64,000 bases of DNA from Castellaniella sp. (GTDB taxonomy: Bacteria > Pseudomonadota > Gammaproteobacteria > Burkholderiales > Burkholderiaceae_B). The notes beneath the pieces were generated by a model, which saw only the letters and a list, made by a program, of their open reading frames with translations, was not told the DNA's origin and searched no databases. The translations under genes were made by a program, and so were the position numbers. Shown in pieces: positions 52,763 to 62,418 of this stretch (position 1 is the stretch's first letter; every line of letters begins with the position of its first letter). The stretch lies in the NCBI GenBank assembly GCA_019104865.1, contig JAHRWZ010000068.1:1-64000 (forward strand). The letters are read 5' to 3'.

Positions 52763-55700
52763 GTGAGCCATTTCATCGATCGACTGAAGTATTTTTCCCG
52801 CCAGAAAGAGCCCTTTTCGAATGGACACGGCAATGTGGTCCACGAAGACCGCACCTGGGAAGACGCCTATCGCAATCGATGGCAACACGACAAGATCGTC
52901 CGCTCCACCCACGGCGTGAACTGCACAGGTTCCTGTTCCTGGAAGATCTACGTCAAGGGCGGCATCGTCACGTGGGAAACCCAGCAGACGGACTACCCCC
53001 GCACCCGTCCCGACATGCCCAACCACGAACCGCGAGGCTGTCCGCGCGGCGCGACCTTCTCCTGGTATCTGTACAGCGCCAACCGGGTCAAATATCCCAT
53101 GTTGCGCGGGCGCCTGGCGCGTCTGTGGCGCGAACAGCGCAAATCCATGGGGGCGGTGCAGGCCTGGGAATCCATCGTCACGGATCCCGAAAAATCCAAG
53201 TCCTACAAGTCCATCCGCGGCCTGGGCGGTTTCGTGCGTTCCACCTGGGACGAGGTCAACGAGATCATCGTGGCCGCCAATATCCACACCATCAAGCGGC
53301 ACGGCCCCGACCGGATCGCGGGGTTTTCCCCGATCCCGGCCATGTCCATGATTTCCTACGCGTCGGGCAGCCGCTATCTGTCGTTGCTGGGTGGGTCGCT
53401 GCTCAGTTTCTACGACTGGTACTGCGACCTGCCGCCGTCCAGCCCCCAGACCTGGGGCGAGCAGACCGACGTCAGCGAATCGGCCGACTGGTACAACTCC
53501 ACCTTCATCATGCTCTGGGGCTCGAACGTGCCGCAGACGCGCACGCCTGATGCTCACTTCATGGTCGAGGCCCGCTATCGCGGCGCCAAGGTCATTTCCG
53601 TGTTTCCGGACTATGCCGAAGGCGCGAAATTCGGCGATCTGTGGATTCACCCGAAACAGGGGACCGACGCCGCCCTGGCGCTGGCCATGGGCCATGTGGT
53701 CCTGAAAGAATTCCACCTGGCGGGCAAGAGCGCGTATTTCGACCGCTATTGCCGTCAATACACCGATATGCCGTTCCTGGTGCGCCTGGTGCGCCAGGGC
53801 GACCGCTACGTGCCGGACCGCAAACTGCGGGCCGCCGACTTCGCCGATCGTCTGGGCCAGCAGAACAATCCCGAATGGAAAACCGTCGCCTGCGACGAAA
53901 ACACGGGCGAACTGATCGTTCCCCAGGGTTCGATCGGGTTCCGCTGGGGCCAGAAGGAAGGCGAGGACGCCGGCAAATGGAACCTGGAATTCAAGGATGC
54001 CCGGGGTCACGAGGTCAAGCCGCGCCTGACGCTGCTGGGTTCCCAAGACGAGGTCGTGCCGGTCGCCTTTCCGTATTTCGGCGGCGTGCATCATGATTAC
54101 TTCAAAGGGACGGACCACGACGAGGTCCTGGTGCGCAATCTGCCGGTCAGGCGGGTGCAGACCGCCGAAGGCGAGGTCCTGGTGACGACTGTCTTCGATC
54201 TGTTCGTCGCCAACTACGGGATCGATCGCGGCCTGGGCGGCGACAACGCGGCCTCGTCCTACGACGATGACGTGCCCTACACGCCGGCCTGGCAGGAACG
54301 CATCACCGGCGTCCCGCGCGAACAGGTCATCACCGTGGCGCGCCAGTTCGCCGACAATGCCGACAAAACCGAAGGCAAGTCCATGGTCATCCTGGGGGCG
54401 GGCCTGAACCACTGGTACCACATGGACATGTCGTACCGGGGCATCATCAATCTGGTGTCGATGTGCGGTTGCGTAGGCCAGTCCGGTGGCGGCTGGTGCC
54501 ACTACGTGGGCCAGGAAAAACTGCGCCCGCAGACCGGCTGGACCATGCTGACATTCGCCCTGGACTGGCTGCGCCCGCCGCGCCACATGAATGGCACGTC
54601 CTTTTTCTATGCCCACTCCGACCAGTGGCGCTACGAAAAGCTGCAGGTCTCCGAACTGCTGTCGCCGCTGGCGGATCCCTCGAAATACCAGGGCAGCCTG
54701 ATCGACATGAACGTGCGCGCCGAGCGCATGGGGTGGCTGCCCACCGCCCCGCAGCTGCAGACCAATCCATTGCAGGTCGTGCGCGACGCCCAGTCGGCCG
54801 GTCAGGACCCGAAGGACTACGTGGTCAAGGGCCTGCGCGACGGCAAGCTGAAATTCGCCTGTGAAGACCCGGACAATCCCGACAACTTCCCGCGCAACCT
54901 GTTTGTCTGGCGGTCCAACATCCTGGGTTCGTCCGGCAAGGGGCACGAGTATTTTCTCAAGCACCTGCTGGGCACCCAGCACGGTGTGCAGGGCAAGGAC
55001 CTGGGCGAAATGGGCGCGGGCAAGCCGCTCGAGGTCAACTGGCGCGACGACGCTCCGCAGGGCAAGCTCGATCTGCTGGTGACGCTGGACTTCCGCATGT
55101 CCACCACCTGTCTGTATTCCGACATCGTGCTGCCGACGGCCACCTGGTACGAAAAGAACGATCTGAACACGTCCGACATGCATCCCTTCATCCACCCGCT
55201 GTCGGCGGCTGTGGACCCGATCTGGGAATCGCGCAGCGACTGGGAAATCTACAAGGATCTGGCGAAGAAATTCTCCGAACTGGCGGCCGATGCCGACCTG
55301 CCCGACGAGGACCTGGTGCTGCAGCCCATGCAGCACGATTCCCCGGGCGAACTCACCGACCCCTACGCGGTGCGTGACTGGCACAAGGGGGAATGTGATC
55401 TGATCCCCGGCAAGACCATGCCCAACCTGATGGTCGTCAACCGCGATTACAAGCACATCTATGAACGCTTCACGACGCTGGGGCCGCTGGCCGAGAAATT
55501 GGGGAACGGCGGCAAAGGCATTTCCTGGGACACTAAGGAAGAAGTCGAGTTCCTGCGCAAACTGAACTACACGGAACGCGAACCGGGCGTCGGCCAGGGG
55601 CAGCCGCGTATCTTCAGCGATATCGATGCCTGCGAGACCGTGCTCACGCTGGCCCCGGAAACCAACGGACACGTGGCGCTGAAAGCGTGGGAATCCCTGT

Positions 55701-56518
55701 CGAAGATCACCGGCCGTGACCATACTCACCTGGTGAAATCCAGCGAGCACGAGAAGATCCGCTTCCGCGACATCCAGGCCCAGCCGCGCAAAATTTTGAC
55801 CTCGCCCACGTGGTCGGGGATCGAATCCGACAAGGTCAGCTACAGCGCCGGCTACACCAACGTGCATGAACTGATCCCCTGGCGTACCCTGACCGGGCGC
55901 CAGGAACTCTACCAGGACCACCCCTGGATGCGCGATTTCGGCGAGGCCCTGTGCGTCTACCGCCCGCCGGTGGATACCAAGACGATCAAGCCCATGCTCG
56001 ACAAGCAGTTCAGCAATGGCGAGCCGCACGTAGTGCTGAATTTCATCACGCCACACCAGAAATGGGGGATCCATTCCACCTATTCCGACAACCTGATCAT
56101 GCTGACCTTGTCGCGAGGCGGCCCGATCGTCTGGATGTCGGAAATCGACGCGGCCAAGGCCGGCATCGTGGACAACGACTGGATCGAGGTCTTCAACGTC
56201 AATGGCGCCCTGGTGGCGCGGGCGGTGGTCAGCCAGCGCGTGCCCGAGGGCATGACAATGATGTATCACGCCCAGGAAAAGATCGTGAACGTGCCAGGGT
56301 CGGAAATCACCGGCAAGCGCGGCGGGATCCACAATTCCGTCACGCGCACGGTCGTCAAGCCCACGCACATGATCGGCGGCTACGCGCAACTGTCCTATGG
56401 CTTCAATTATTACGGGACGGTCGGATCGAACCGCGATGAATTCGTCGTGGTCCGCAAACTGAAGAAAGTCGACTGGATGGACGAAACCCACGAAGTAGCC
56501 GCCCAGACGCAGGCCTGA
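52763..56518 (+). CDS. narG: Respiratory nitrate reductase alpha subunit
   Basis: A 1251-residue molybdenum bis-MGD subunit that reduces nitrate to nitrite on the cytoplasmic face. From the GTG at 52763 the FS0 iron-sulfur ligands fall at H50, C54, C58 and C93, the same numbers as in E. coli NarG, which supports this start. CDLPPSSPQTWGEQTDVSES contains the Asp molybdenum-ligand region, and a twin-arginine-like vestige is absent at the start. The gene follows narK and precedes narH by 13 nt. The long antisense frame across it is a composition artefact. Confidence 0.97.
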   Translation: MSHFIDRLKYFSRQKEPFSNGHGNVVHEDRTWEDAYRNRWQHDKIVRSTHGVNCTGSCSWKIYVKGGIVTWETQQTDYPRTRPDMPNHEPRGCPRGATFSWYLYSANRVKYPMLRGRLARLWREQRKSMGAVQAWESIVTDPEKSKSYKSIRGLGGFVRSTWDEVNEIIVAANIHTIKRHGPDRIAGFSPIPAMSMISYASGSRYLSLLGGSLLSFYDWYCDLPPSSPQTWGEQTDVSESADWYNSTFIMLWGSNVPQTRTPDAHFMVEARYRGAKVISVFPDYAEGAKFGDLWIHPKQGTDAALALAMGHVVLKEFHLAGKSAYFDRYCRQYTDMPFLVRLVRQGDRYVPDRKLRAADFADRLGQQNNPEWKTVACDENTGELIVPQGSIGFRWGQKEGEDAGKWNLEFKDARGHEVKPRLTLLGSQDEVVPVAFPYFGGVHHDYFKGTDHDEVLVRNLPVRRVQTAEGEVLVTTVFDLFVANYGIDRGLGGDNAASSYDDDVPYTPAWQERITGVPREQVITVARQFADNADKTEGKSMVILGAGLNHWYHMDMSYRGIINLVSMCGCVGQSGGGWCHYVGQEKLRPQTGWTMLTFALDWLRPPRHMNGTSFFYAHSDQWRYEKLQVSELLSPLADPSKYQGSLIDMNVRAERMGWLPTAPQLQTNPLQVVRDAQSAGQDPKDYVVKGLRDGKLKFACEDPDNPDNFPRNLFVWRSNILGSSGKGHEYFLKHLLGTQHGVQGKDLGEMGAGKPLEVNWRDDAPQGKLDLLVTLDFRMSTTCLYSDIVLPTATWYEKNDLNTSDMHPFIHPLSAAVDPIWESRSDWEIYKDLAKKFSELAADADLPDEDLVLQPMQHDSPGELTDPYAVRDWHKGECDLIPGKTMPNLMVVNRDYKHIYERFTTLGPLAEKLGNGGKGISWDTKEEVEFLRKLNYTEREPGVGQGQPRIFSDIDACETVLTLAPETNGHVALKAWESLSKITGRDHTHLVKSSEHEKIRFRDIQAQPRKILTSPTWSGIESDKVSYSAGYTNVHELIPWRTLTGRQELYQDHPWMRDFGEALCVYRPPVDTKTIKPMLDKQFSNGEPHVVLNFITPHQKWGIHSTYSDNLIMLTLSRGGPIVWMSEIDAAKAGIVDNDWIEVFNVNGALVARAVVSQRVPEGMTMMYHAQEKIVNVPGSEITGKRGGIHNSVTRTVVKPTHMIGGYAQLSYGFNYYGTVGSNRDEFVVVRKLKKVDWMDETHEVAAQTQA

Positions 56519-56531
56519 AGGAGTCGAAAGC

Positions 56532-58073
56532 ATGAAAATTCGCGCACAAGTCGCCATGGTCCTGAATCTGGACAAATGCATCGGCTGCCACACCTGTTCC
56601 ATTACGTGCAAAAACGTCTGGACTTCGCGTGAGGGGATGGAATACGCCTGGTTCAACAACGTCGAAACCAAGCCGGGGGTGGGCTATCCCAAGGACTGGG
56701 AAAACCAGGACCGCTGGAACGGCGGCTGGCGGCGCAAGGCCAGCGGTCGTATCGAGCCGCGCCAGGGCGGCAAACTCAAGCTGCTGTCGCGCATCTTCGC
56801 CAACCCGAACCTGCCGCAGATCGACGACTATTACGAACCCTTCACCTACGATTACGAATACTTGCAGAAGGCCCCCGAGCGCAGCACGCCGCCGGTGGCG
56901 CGGCCGCGATCGCTGATCACGGGCCAGCGCATGGAAAAAATCGAATGGGGGCCGAACTGGGAAGAAATCCTGGGCGGTGAATTCGCCAAGCGATCGAAGG
57001 ACTACAACTTCGAGGCCGTGCAGAAGGACATCTACGGGCAGTTCGAAAACACATTCATGATGTACCTGCCGCGCCTGTGCGAACACTGCCTGAACCCCAC
57101 CTGCGTGGCCAGCTGTCCGTCGGGATCGATCTACAAGCGTGCCGAGGACGGCATCGTCCTGATCGACCAGGACAAATGCCGCGGTTGGCGCATGTGCATC
57201 TCCGGTTGTCCGTACAAGAAGATCTACTACAACTGGAAGTCCGGCAAGGCCGAAAAGTGCATCTTCTGCTACCCGCGCATTGAGGCTGGCCTGCCCACGG
57301 TCTGTTCGGAAACCTGTGTGGGGCGCATCCGCTACCTGGGCGTGTTGCTGTATGACGCGGACGGCATCGAGGCGGCCGCCAGCGTGCCCAACGAAAAGGA
57401 CCTGTATCAGGCGCAGCTGGATCTGTTCCTGGATCCGTTCGACCCGGAAGTCCGGCGCCAGGCGCTGGCCGACGGGATCCCGGAAAACTGGCTGGATGCC
57501 GCCTGCAATTCGCCGGTCTATAAAATGGCCGTCGAATGGAAGATCGCCTTCCCGCTGCATCCGGAATACCGCACGCTGCCGATGGTCTGGTACGTGCCGC
57601 CGCTGTCGCCCATCCAGTCGGCCGCCAACAGCGGCCAGATCGGCGCCTTTGGCGAGATCCCGGACGTCAAGTCCCTGCGCATCCCGTTGCGGTATCTGGC
57701 CAACCTGCTGACGGCGGGCAACGAGGCCCCGGTCGCCGTGGCGCTGGAACGCATGCTGGCCATGCGCGCCTTCATGCGGGCGCGGTCCGTCGATCGCCAG
57801 GAACGCCACGACATTCTCGAACAGGTCGGGCTGTCGCTGCATCAGGTCGAGGACATGCACCGCTATCTGGCCATCGCCAACTACGAGGACCGCTTCGTGG
57901 TGCCCACGGCGCATCGGGAACATGCCGAAAACGCCTTCGAGATCCGCGGGGGCTGCGGCTTCACCTTTGGCAATGGCTGCTCGGGCGGCACTTCGGACGG
58001 GTCGCTCTTCGGCAAGCCGCGCAACAAGCGCAAGCCGAGCGTAGTGTTCCTCGACCCGGCGCGCACGGCGTAA
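56532..58073 (+). CDS. narH: Respiratory nitrate reductase beta subunit
   Basis: A 513-residue electron-transfer subunit carrying one 3Fe-4S and three 4Fe-4S clusters. The first Cys group is in DKCIGCHTCSITCKNVW, the second in LCEHCLNPTCVASCPSGSIY, and the third in DKCRGWRMCISGCPYKKIY, with Trp in place of Cys at the 3Fe-4S site. The fourth is in KCIFCYPRIE and CSETCVGRIRYLG. It passes electrons from NarI to NarG. Confidence 0.97.
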   Translation: MKIRAQVAMVLNLDKCIGCHTCSITCKNVWTSREGMEYAWFNNVETKPGVGYPKDWENQDRWNGGWRRKASGRIEPRQGGKLKLLSRIFANPNLPQIDDYYEPFTYDYEYLQKAPERSTPPVARPRSLITGQRMEKIEWGPNWEEILGGEFAKRSKDYNFEAVQKDIYGQFENTFMMYLPRLCEHCLNPTCVASCPSGSIYKRAEDGIVLIDQDKCRGWRMCISGCPYKKIYYNWKSGKAEKCIFCYPRIEAGLPTVCSETCVGRIRYLGVLLYDADGIEAAASVPNEKDLYQAQLDLFLDPFDPEVRRQALADGIPENWLDAACNSPVYKMAVEWKIAFPLHPEYRTLPMVWYVPPLSPIQSAANSGQIGAFGEIPDVKSLRIPLRYLANLLTAGNEAPVAVALERMLAMRAFMRARSVDRQERHDILEQVGLSLHQVEDMHRYLAIANYEDRFVVPTAHREHAENAFEIRGGCGFTFGNGCSGGTSDGSLFGKPRNKRKPSVVFLDPARTA

Positions 58074-58084
58074 CGGAGACCACC

Positions 58085-58777
58085 ATGGCACATACCTTGA
58101 CCACCCAGGACTCGCCGGTGTTTTCCGTCCTGTCCGTGCTGCTGGGCTATCCGGAACAGGACTGGCTGGATGCCTTGCCGGAATTGTCCGCCGCCTTGCC
58201 CGTGCCCGTGCGCCAGCGCCTGGACCCGCTGTTCACCTATCTGCAGGACTTTGACGACCTGATCGAACTGCAGGAACAGTACGTCGCCACCTTCGACCGG
58301 CGCGCGGCGCATTCCCTGCATTTGTTCGAACACGTCCATGGCGAGTCCCGCGACCGGGGTCAGGCCATGGTCGATCTGCAGCAGGAATACCTGAAGCATG
58401 GCCTGGAGCCGGCCTCGACCGAACTGCCGGACTACGTGCCGCTGTTTCTGGAATTCCTCGGGCAGATTCCGCCGGCGGCGGCTCAGGAACTGCTGGGCGA
58501 CGCCATCCATGTGCTGGCTCGCCTGGGCGACAAACTGGGCGAATCCGGCAGCCCCTACGCCAGCCTGTTCGCGCAGCTGCGCGTCATGACCGACGTGCGG
58601 CCCGAGGTCCTGCCTGATCCGCCTGAAGGCGAGATGGAAGAAACCATGATCACCTTCGGCCCGCAGGCCGATGGCACCGAGCCGCTGCTGATGCGCGGTC
58701 CGGGCGACGGCGCGCAACCCCTCGTTTTCCATCCGCCCCGTTCGCGGGCCAGCCGCCCGGACGGCACCCAGGCCTAG
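58085..58777 (+). CDS. narJ: Nitrate reductase assembly chaperone
   Basis: A 230-residue cytoplasmic chaperone needed for molybdenum cofactor insertion and membrane docking of NarGH. SVLLGYPEQDWLDALPEL, LQEQYVATFDRRAAHSLHLFEHVHG and YVPLFLEFLGQIP are standard NarJ blocks. The ATG at 58085 lies 11 nt after narH, with GGAGACC before it. The C-terminal 60 residues are Pro/Gly-rich and variable. Confidence 0.94.
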   Translation: MAHTLTTQDSPVFSVLSVLLGYPEQDWLDALPELSAALPVPVRQRLDPLFTYLQDFDDLIELQEQYVATFDRRAAHSLHLFEHVHGESRDRGQAMVDLQQEYLKHGLEPASTELPDYVPLFLEFLGQIPPAAAQELLGDAIHVLARLGDKLGESGSPYASLFAQLRVMTDVRPEVLPDPPEGEMEETMITFGPQADGTEPLLMRGPGDGAQPLVFHPPRSRASRPDGTQA

Positions 58778-58786
58778 GAGACCGCC

Positions 58787-59473
58787 ATGAACGATACGCT
58801 TGATCTGTTTTTCTTCGGGGTGTATCCCTACATCGCCCTGACCGTGTTCTTCCTGGGCAGTCTCGTGCGTTTCGAACGCGAACAGTACACCTGGAAAAGC
58901 GATTCCAGCCAGCTGCTGCGCCGGGGCTCGCTGCGCTGGGGCAGCAACCTGTTTCACATTGGTATCATCCTGCTGTTCTTCACCCACCTGGTCGGTCTGC
59001 TGACCCCGCCGGCGGTCTACCATATTTTCGTCACCACGCAGGTCAAGCAACTGATGGCCATCGTCGTCGGGGCCATCCTGGGCGTCATCTGCCTGATCGG
59101 CCTGGTGCTGCTGATCCACCGCCGCTGGTCGGAGATCCGCCTGGCGCACAACTCCAACACGTCCGACTGGGTCACGCTGCTGTGGATCCTGCTGGTGCTG
59201 GGCATGGGGCTGGCCACGCTGTTCACCTCGGTGCAGCACACGAATGGCGAGGTCATGGTGCAGCTGGGTGAATGGTCACAGCGCATCGTGACCTTCCGGG
59301 CCGGGGCCGTGGGTGCGCTGGAAGGCGTTCCGCTCGTCTACCGCATCCACATGGTGCTGGGCATGACGCTGTTCGTGATTTTCCCGTTCACGCGGCTGGT
59401 GCACGTGTGGTCGGGGTTCGCGTCCGTCACGTACCTGGCGCGGGCCTGGCAGCTCGTGCGCCCGCGCGGCTGA
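58787..59473 (+). CDS. narI: Respiratory nitrate reductase gamma subunit (cytochrome b)
   Basis: A 228-residue membrane subunit with five helices that oxidises quinol and holds two b haems. The His ligands are in LFHIGIILLFFTHLVGLLTP and in RIHMVLGMTLFVIFPFTRLVHVWSG. The family start FFFGVYPYIALTVFFLGSLVRF is intact. It ends the narGHJI operon, and a long hairpin follows. Confidence 0.96.
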   Translation: MNDTLDLFFFGVYPYIALTVFFLGSLVRFEREQYTWKSDSSQLLRRGSLRWGSNLFHIGIILLFFTHLVGLLTPPAVYHIFVTTQVKQLMAIVVGAILGVICLIGLVLLIHRRWSEIRLAHNSNTSDWVTLLWILLVLGMGLATLFTSVQHTNGEVMVQLGEWSQRIVTFRAGAVGALEGVPLVYRIHMVLGMTLFVIFPFTRLVHVWSGFASVTYLARAWQLVRPRG

Positions 59474-59559
59474 TGTCCTGTTCGGCTGTTCCAGACATTC
59501 GGATTCGGATGGACGGCGCAAACGCCGGATCTGAGTCCGAGCATTCAGCGAACAGGACA
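59474..59559. repeat. 86-nt imperfect inverted repeat between narI and asnB
   Basis: TGTCCTGTTC (59474-59483) is perfectly complementary to GAACAGGACA (59550-59559). The centre GGCG-CAAA-CGCC (59515-59526) is also paired, with partly matched segments between. It lies 1 nt after the narI stop and 14 nt before the asnB stop, so it may be a shared terminator for convergent genes. It is longer and less GC-tight than a usual terminator. Confidence 0.6.
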
Positions 59560-59572
59560 CCGGAAGGCCGAT

Positions 59573-61543
59573 CTACGATTTTTCCAGCCATGCCTGGAAC
59601 ATCAGGACCCCCCAGAGCTGGGAATGCCGGTTCCGCCGTCCGCTCAGGTGTTGCTCCCACGCGTGCCGGATGCGTGACGGGTTGAAAAACTCTTCCCGGC
59701 GCAAGCGCGATTCGTCCAGCAGAGATTCGGCCCAGTCGCGCAGCGGCCCGCGCAGCCACTGGCCGACGGGTACGCCGAATCCCATCTTCGGCCGTTCGAT
59801 CAGTTCCCGGGGCACGTGCCGGTACAGCACCTGTCGCAGGATCCATTTATTGACGCCGTCGCGCCGCTTCAGATCCTGCGGAATGCGCCAGGCGAATTCC
59901 ACGACCCGGTGATCGAGCAGCGGCACGCGGCTCTCCAGCGACACGCCCATCGCGGCCCGGTCGACCTTGACCAGAATATCGTCCGGCAGGTAGGTGATGG
60001 CGTCCAGCGCCATCAGGCGCTGCACGGAACTCAGGCCCTCCAGCCGCGGGGGATTGCCCCGCAGACAGGTGGTGGGTTCCCGTCCGTCGATCACCAGGCC
60101 GGCCGGTTCCCAGCGGGTCAGTGCCTGCAGGTACACGTCATCGATCCGGCGGGCGGCCAGCATGCCGGCCGCCTTGTGCAGTTTCGCGCCGACGTCGGCC
60201 TGACGTAGCGACCGGGGCATGGCGGGCTGCAGTGGCCCCAGCAGGGTGTTCCAGGCTTCGGGCGGCAGCGCGCGCATCCCCCATGCGGCCAGCAGGCGGG
60301 CCGCATGGGGCCAGCGTGATACGCGTTGCCAATGCCGTTCGTTGCGTACGTAGCGGCCGTAGCCGGCGAATAATTCGTCGCCGCCGTCGCCCGATAACGA
60401 GACCGTGACCTTCTGGCGCGCCAGCTGCGACACCAGAAAGGTCGGGATCTGGGAGGAGTCGGCAAAGGGCTCGCTGTACAGATCGGGCAGCCTGGGGATC
60501 ACGTCCAGCGCCTGTTGCGGCGTCACGTACAGTTCGGTGTGGTCCGTGCCTAGATGTCGGGACACGGCCCGCGCATGGCCTGCCTCGTCGTAGCCGTCCT
60601 CGTGGAAGCCGATGGTGAAGGTCTTGACCGGCCGGCTGGATTGCGACTGCATCAAGGCCACGATGGCCGAGGAATCGATGCCCCCCGACAGGAACGCGCC
60701 CAAGGGGACGTCGGCGAGCATCTGCTGGCGCACGGCGGAGCCGATCAGCCCTTCCAGCGCATCGGTGGCTTCCTCCGGGGATCCGGTCCATGGATTCCGG
60801 ACGCCGGCGACGGCGACCTCCGGCAGCGACCAGTACCTGTCGATGCGCGGCTCGCGCCGGTCCAGGGACATGGTGAGCAGACACCCCGCCGGGAGCTTGA
60901 AGATGTCGCGGTGGATGGAATAGGGGGCGGGAATGTAGTTGTGCCGCATCAGCAGACACAACGCGTCGCGGTCGATCTCCGCCCTGAAGGCCGGATGCCG
61001 CCGGAGCGCTTTGATCTCGGAACCGAACAGGAAGCAGGCACCGTCGCCCTGGCCTTGCCAGCCGTAGTACAGCGGTTTTTCGCCCAGGCGGTCGCGTGCC
61101 AAGGTCAAGACCCGTTCCTGGCGGTCCCAGACGGCGAAGGCGAACATGCCGACGCAGCGTTCGATCGTCGCTCTGATGCCCCAGGCCAGGAAGCCGGCCA
61201 GCAGGGTTTCCGTATCCGAGTGGCCGCGCCAGGGGTGCTCGCCCGCCGGCAACCGGCCGGTTTCTTCCAGTTCCCGCCGCAGATCCAGATGGTTGTAGAT
61301 TTCGCCATTGAAGGCGATCGCGTAGCGCCCCGTCGGGCAGGCCATGGGCTGGTGTCCGGCCGGCGACAAATCCAGAATCGACAGGCGCCGGTGGGCCAGG
61401 CCTATGCCGGCCCCGTCGCTCCAGAGGCCGAAGTCATCCGGGCCGCGAGAGATGATCGCGTCGGCCATGCGTGTCAGCACCGCGCGGGCGGCATCCTGGT
61501 CACCGGCCTGCGTTGCGCCTAAAAACCCTGTAAAACCGCACAT
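59573..61543 (-). CDS. asnB: Asparagine synthase (glutamine-hydrolysing)
   Basis: A 656-residue AsnB-type enzyme. The class II amidotransferase domain begins MCGFTGF with Cys2 as nucleophile, and the synthetase domain has the ATP loop LSGGIDSSAIVALM. Late blocks LSGDGGDELFAGYGRYVRNE and VKVDRAAMGVSLESRVPLLDH fit the family. The length (about 100 more than E. coli AsnB) matches the group found in exopolysaccharide and secondary-metabolite clusters, which often amidate other substrates. I use the ATG at 61543. It is convergent with narI and lies between narI and the nar-associated parvulin gene, an unusual position. Confidence 0.9.
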   Translation of the reverse strand: MCGFTGFLGATQAGDQDAARAVLTRMADAIISRGPDDFGLWSDGAGIGLAHRRLSILDLSPAGHQPMACPTGRYAIAFNGEIYNHLDLRRELEETGRLPAGEHPWRGHSDTETLLAGFLAWGIRATIERCVGMFAFAVWDRQERVLTLARDRLGEKPLYYGWQGQGDGACFLFGSEIKALRRHPAFRAEIDRDALCLLMRHNYIPAPYSIHRDIFKLPAGCLLTMSLDRREPRIDRYWSLPEVAVAGVRNPWTGSPEEATDALEGLIGSAVRQQMLADVPLGAFLSGGIDSSAIVALMQSQSSRPVKTFTIGFHEDGYDEAGHARAVSRHLGTDHTELYVTPQQALDVIPRLPDLYSEPFADSSQIPTFLVSQLARQKVTVSLSGDGGDELFAGYGRYVRNERHWQRVSRWPHAARLLAAWGMRALPPEAWNTLLGPLQPAMPRSLRQADVGAKLHKAAGMLAARRIDDVYLQALTRWEPAGLVIDGREPTTCLRGNPPRLEGLSSVQRLMALDAITYLPDDILVKVDRAAMGVSLESRVPLLDHRVVEFAWRIPQDLKRRDGVNKWILRQVLYRHVPRELIERPKMGFGVPVGQWLRGPLRDWAESLLDESRLRREEFFNPSRIRHAWEQHLSGRRNRHSQLWGVLMFQAWLEKS

Positions 61544-61637
61544 CAGGGATTCCTCTTGATCTTCAATTTGATATGGAGCAACCTGCTCCCAAAGTTTGAG
61601 GAAGCATAATCCCATAAATCGCGCGCCAGGAGCTTGC

Positions 61638-62384
61638 ATGATCACCGTCAACGACACCACCATCACCGAATCCGAGATCCTGGCCGAGGTGCCGAACCAC
61701 GAGCAGGACGCCAATCCCCGACTGGCCGCCGGACAGGAACTGGTGCTGCGCGAACTCATTCGCCAGCGCGGTTCGGAACTTGGTTTCAATGACGATGGCC
61801 ACGAACCCCTGCTGGCATCCGTGCTGGGGCACGACGTGCGCACGCCGCAGGCCGACGGAGCCAGCTGCCGGCGATATTATGATCAGCACCCCGACGAATT
61901 CCGTGAAGGCGATCTGGTGGAAGTCTGGCACGTGCTGTTCCAGGCGACGTCGGGGCTGGACGTGCAGAAGTTGCGGTCGCGGGCCAATCTGCACCTGGCC
62001 GAACTGCACCGCAAGGGCGTCGGGCATTTTGCCCAGTACGCGCGGGAATACTCCAACTGCCCTTCGGGGGCGCAGGGCGGATCTCTGGGCGAACTGACCA
62101 GGGGCGAGATGGTGCCGGAATTCGAAAAGGCCGTGTTCGCGATGCCGGCGCATACGCTGGCGGGCGAACTGGTGGAAACCCGGTTCGGCTTCCACATCGT
62201 GCGCACGGGGCGCAAGGTCGAGGGCCATGTGTTGCCCTTCGAGACTGTACGGGACAAGCTGGCCGCCTGGCTCGAGGAATCCAGCTACCGCCGTGCGGTC
62301 CATCAATATCTGCAGCAGTTGGTCGGGGCGGCGCGGATCGACGGCATCCCCATGCAGGGCTCGGATTCGCCGCTGGTGCAGTGA
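61638..62384 (+). CDS. Parvulin-type peptidyl-prolyl isomerase associated with nar genes
   Basis: A 248-residue PpiC/parvulin protein, cytoplasmic since no signal peptide is seen. The isomerase domain spans roughly residues 95-195: EVWHVLFQATS, YAREYSNCPSGAQGGSLGEL, EFEKAVFAMPAHTLAGELVE and TRFGFHIVRTGRK. In many betaproteobacteria such a gene directly follows narI and is thought to help nitrate reductase maturation. Here it keeps the same strand but is separated from narI by asnB. The ATG at 61638 follows AGGAGCTTGC. Confidence 0.9.
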   Translation: MITVNDTTITESEILAEVPNHEQDANPRLAAGQELVLRELIRQRGSELGFNDDGHEPLLASVLGHDVRTPQADGASCRRYYDQHPDEFREGDLVEVWHVLFQATSGLDVQKLRSRANLHLAELHRKGVGHFAQYAREYSNCPSGAQGGSLGELTRGEMVPEFEKAVFAMPAHTLAGELVETRFGFHIVRTGRKVEGHVLPFETVRDKLAAWLEESSYRRAVHQYLQQLVGAARIDGIPMQGSDSPLVQ

Positions 62385-62398
62385 TCCGGCTGATGGCG

Positions 62399-62415
62399 TC
62401 AGGCTTTCAGCCTGA
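62399..62415. terminator. Short hairpin between convergent ppiC and nsrR
   Basis: TCAGGCT-TTC-AGCCTGA forms a 7-bp stem with a 3-nt loop in the 34-nt gap between the two stop codons. There is no T tract, so it would be a weak bidirectional terminator. Confidence 0.4.
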
Positions 62416-62418
62416 GTC

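Noticed and set aside
52649-56671. 1340-codon minus-strand open frame opposite narG
   Set aside because: It is the mirror of narG in a GC-rich genome, His/Gly/Val-rich without domains. narG has conserved cluster ligands at the expected positions.
56403-58091. 562-codon minus-strand frame opposite narH
   Set aside because: Composition-driven shadow. narH carries all four cysteine groups in the sense frame.
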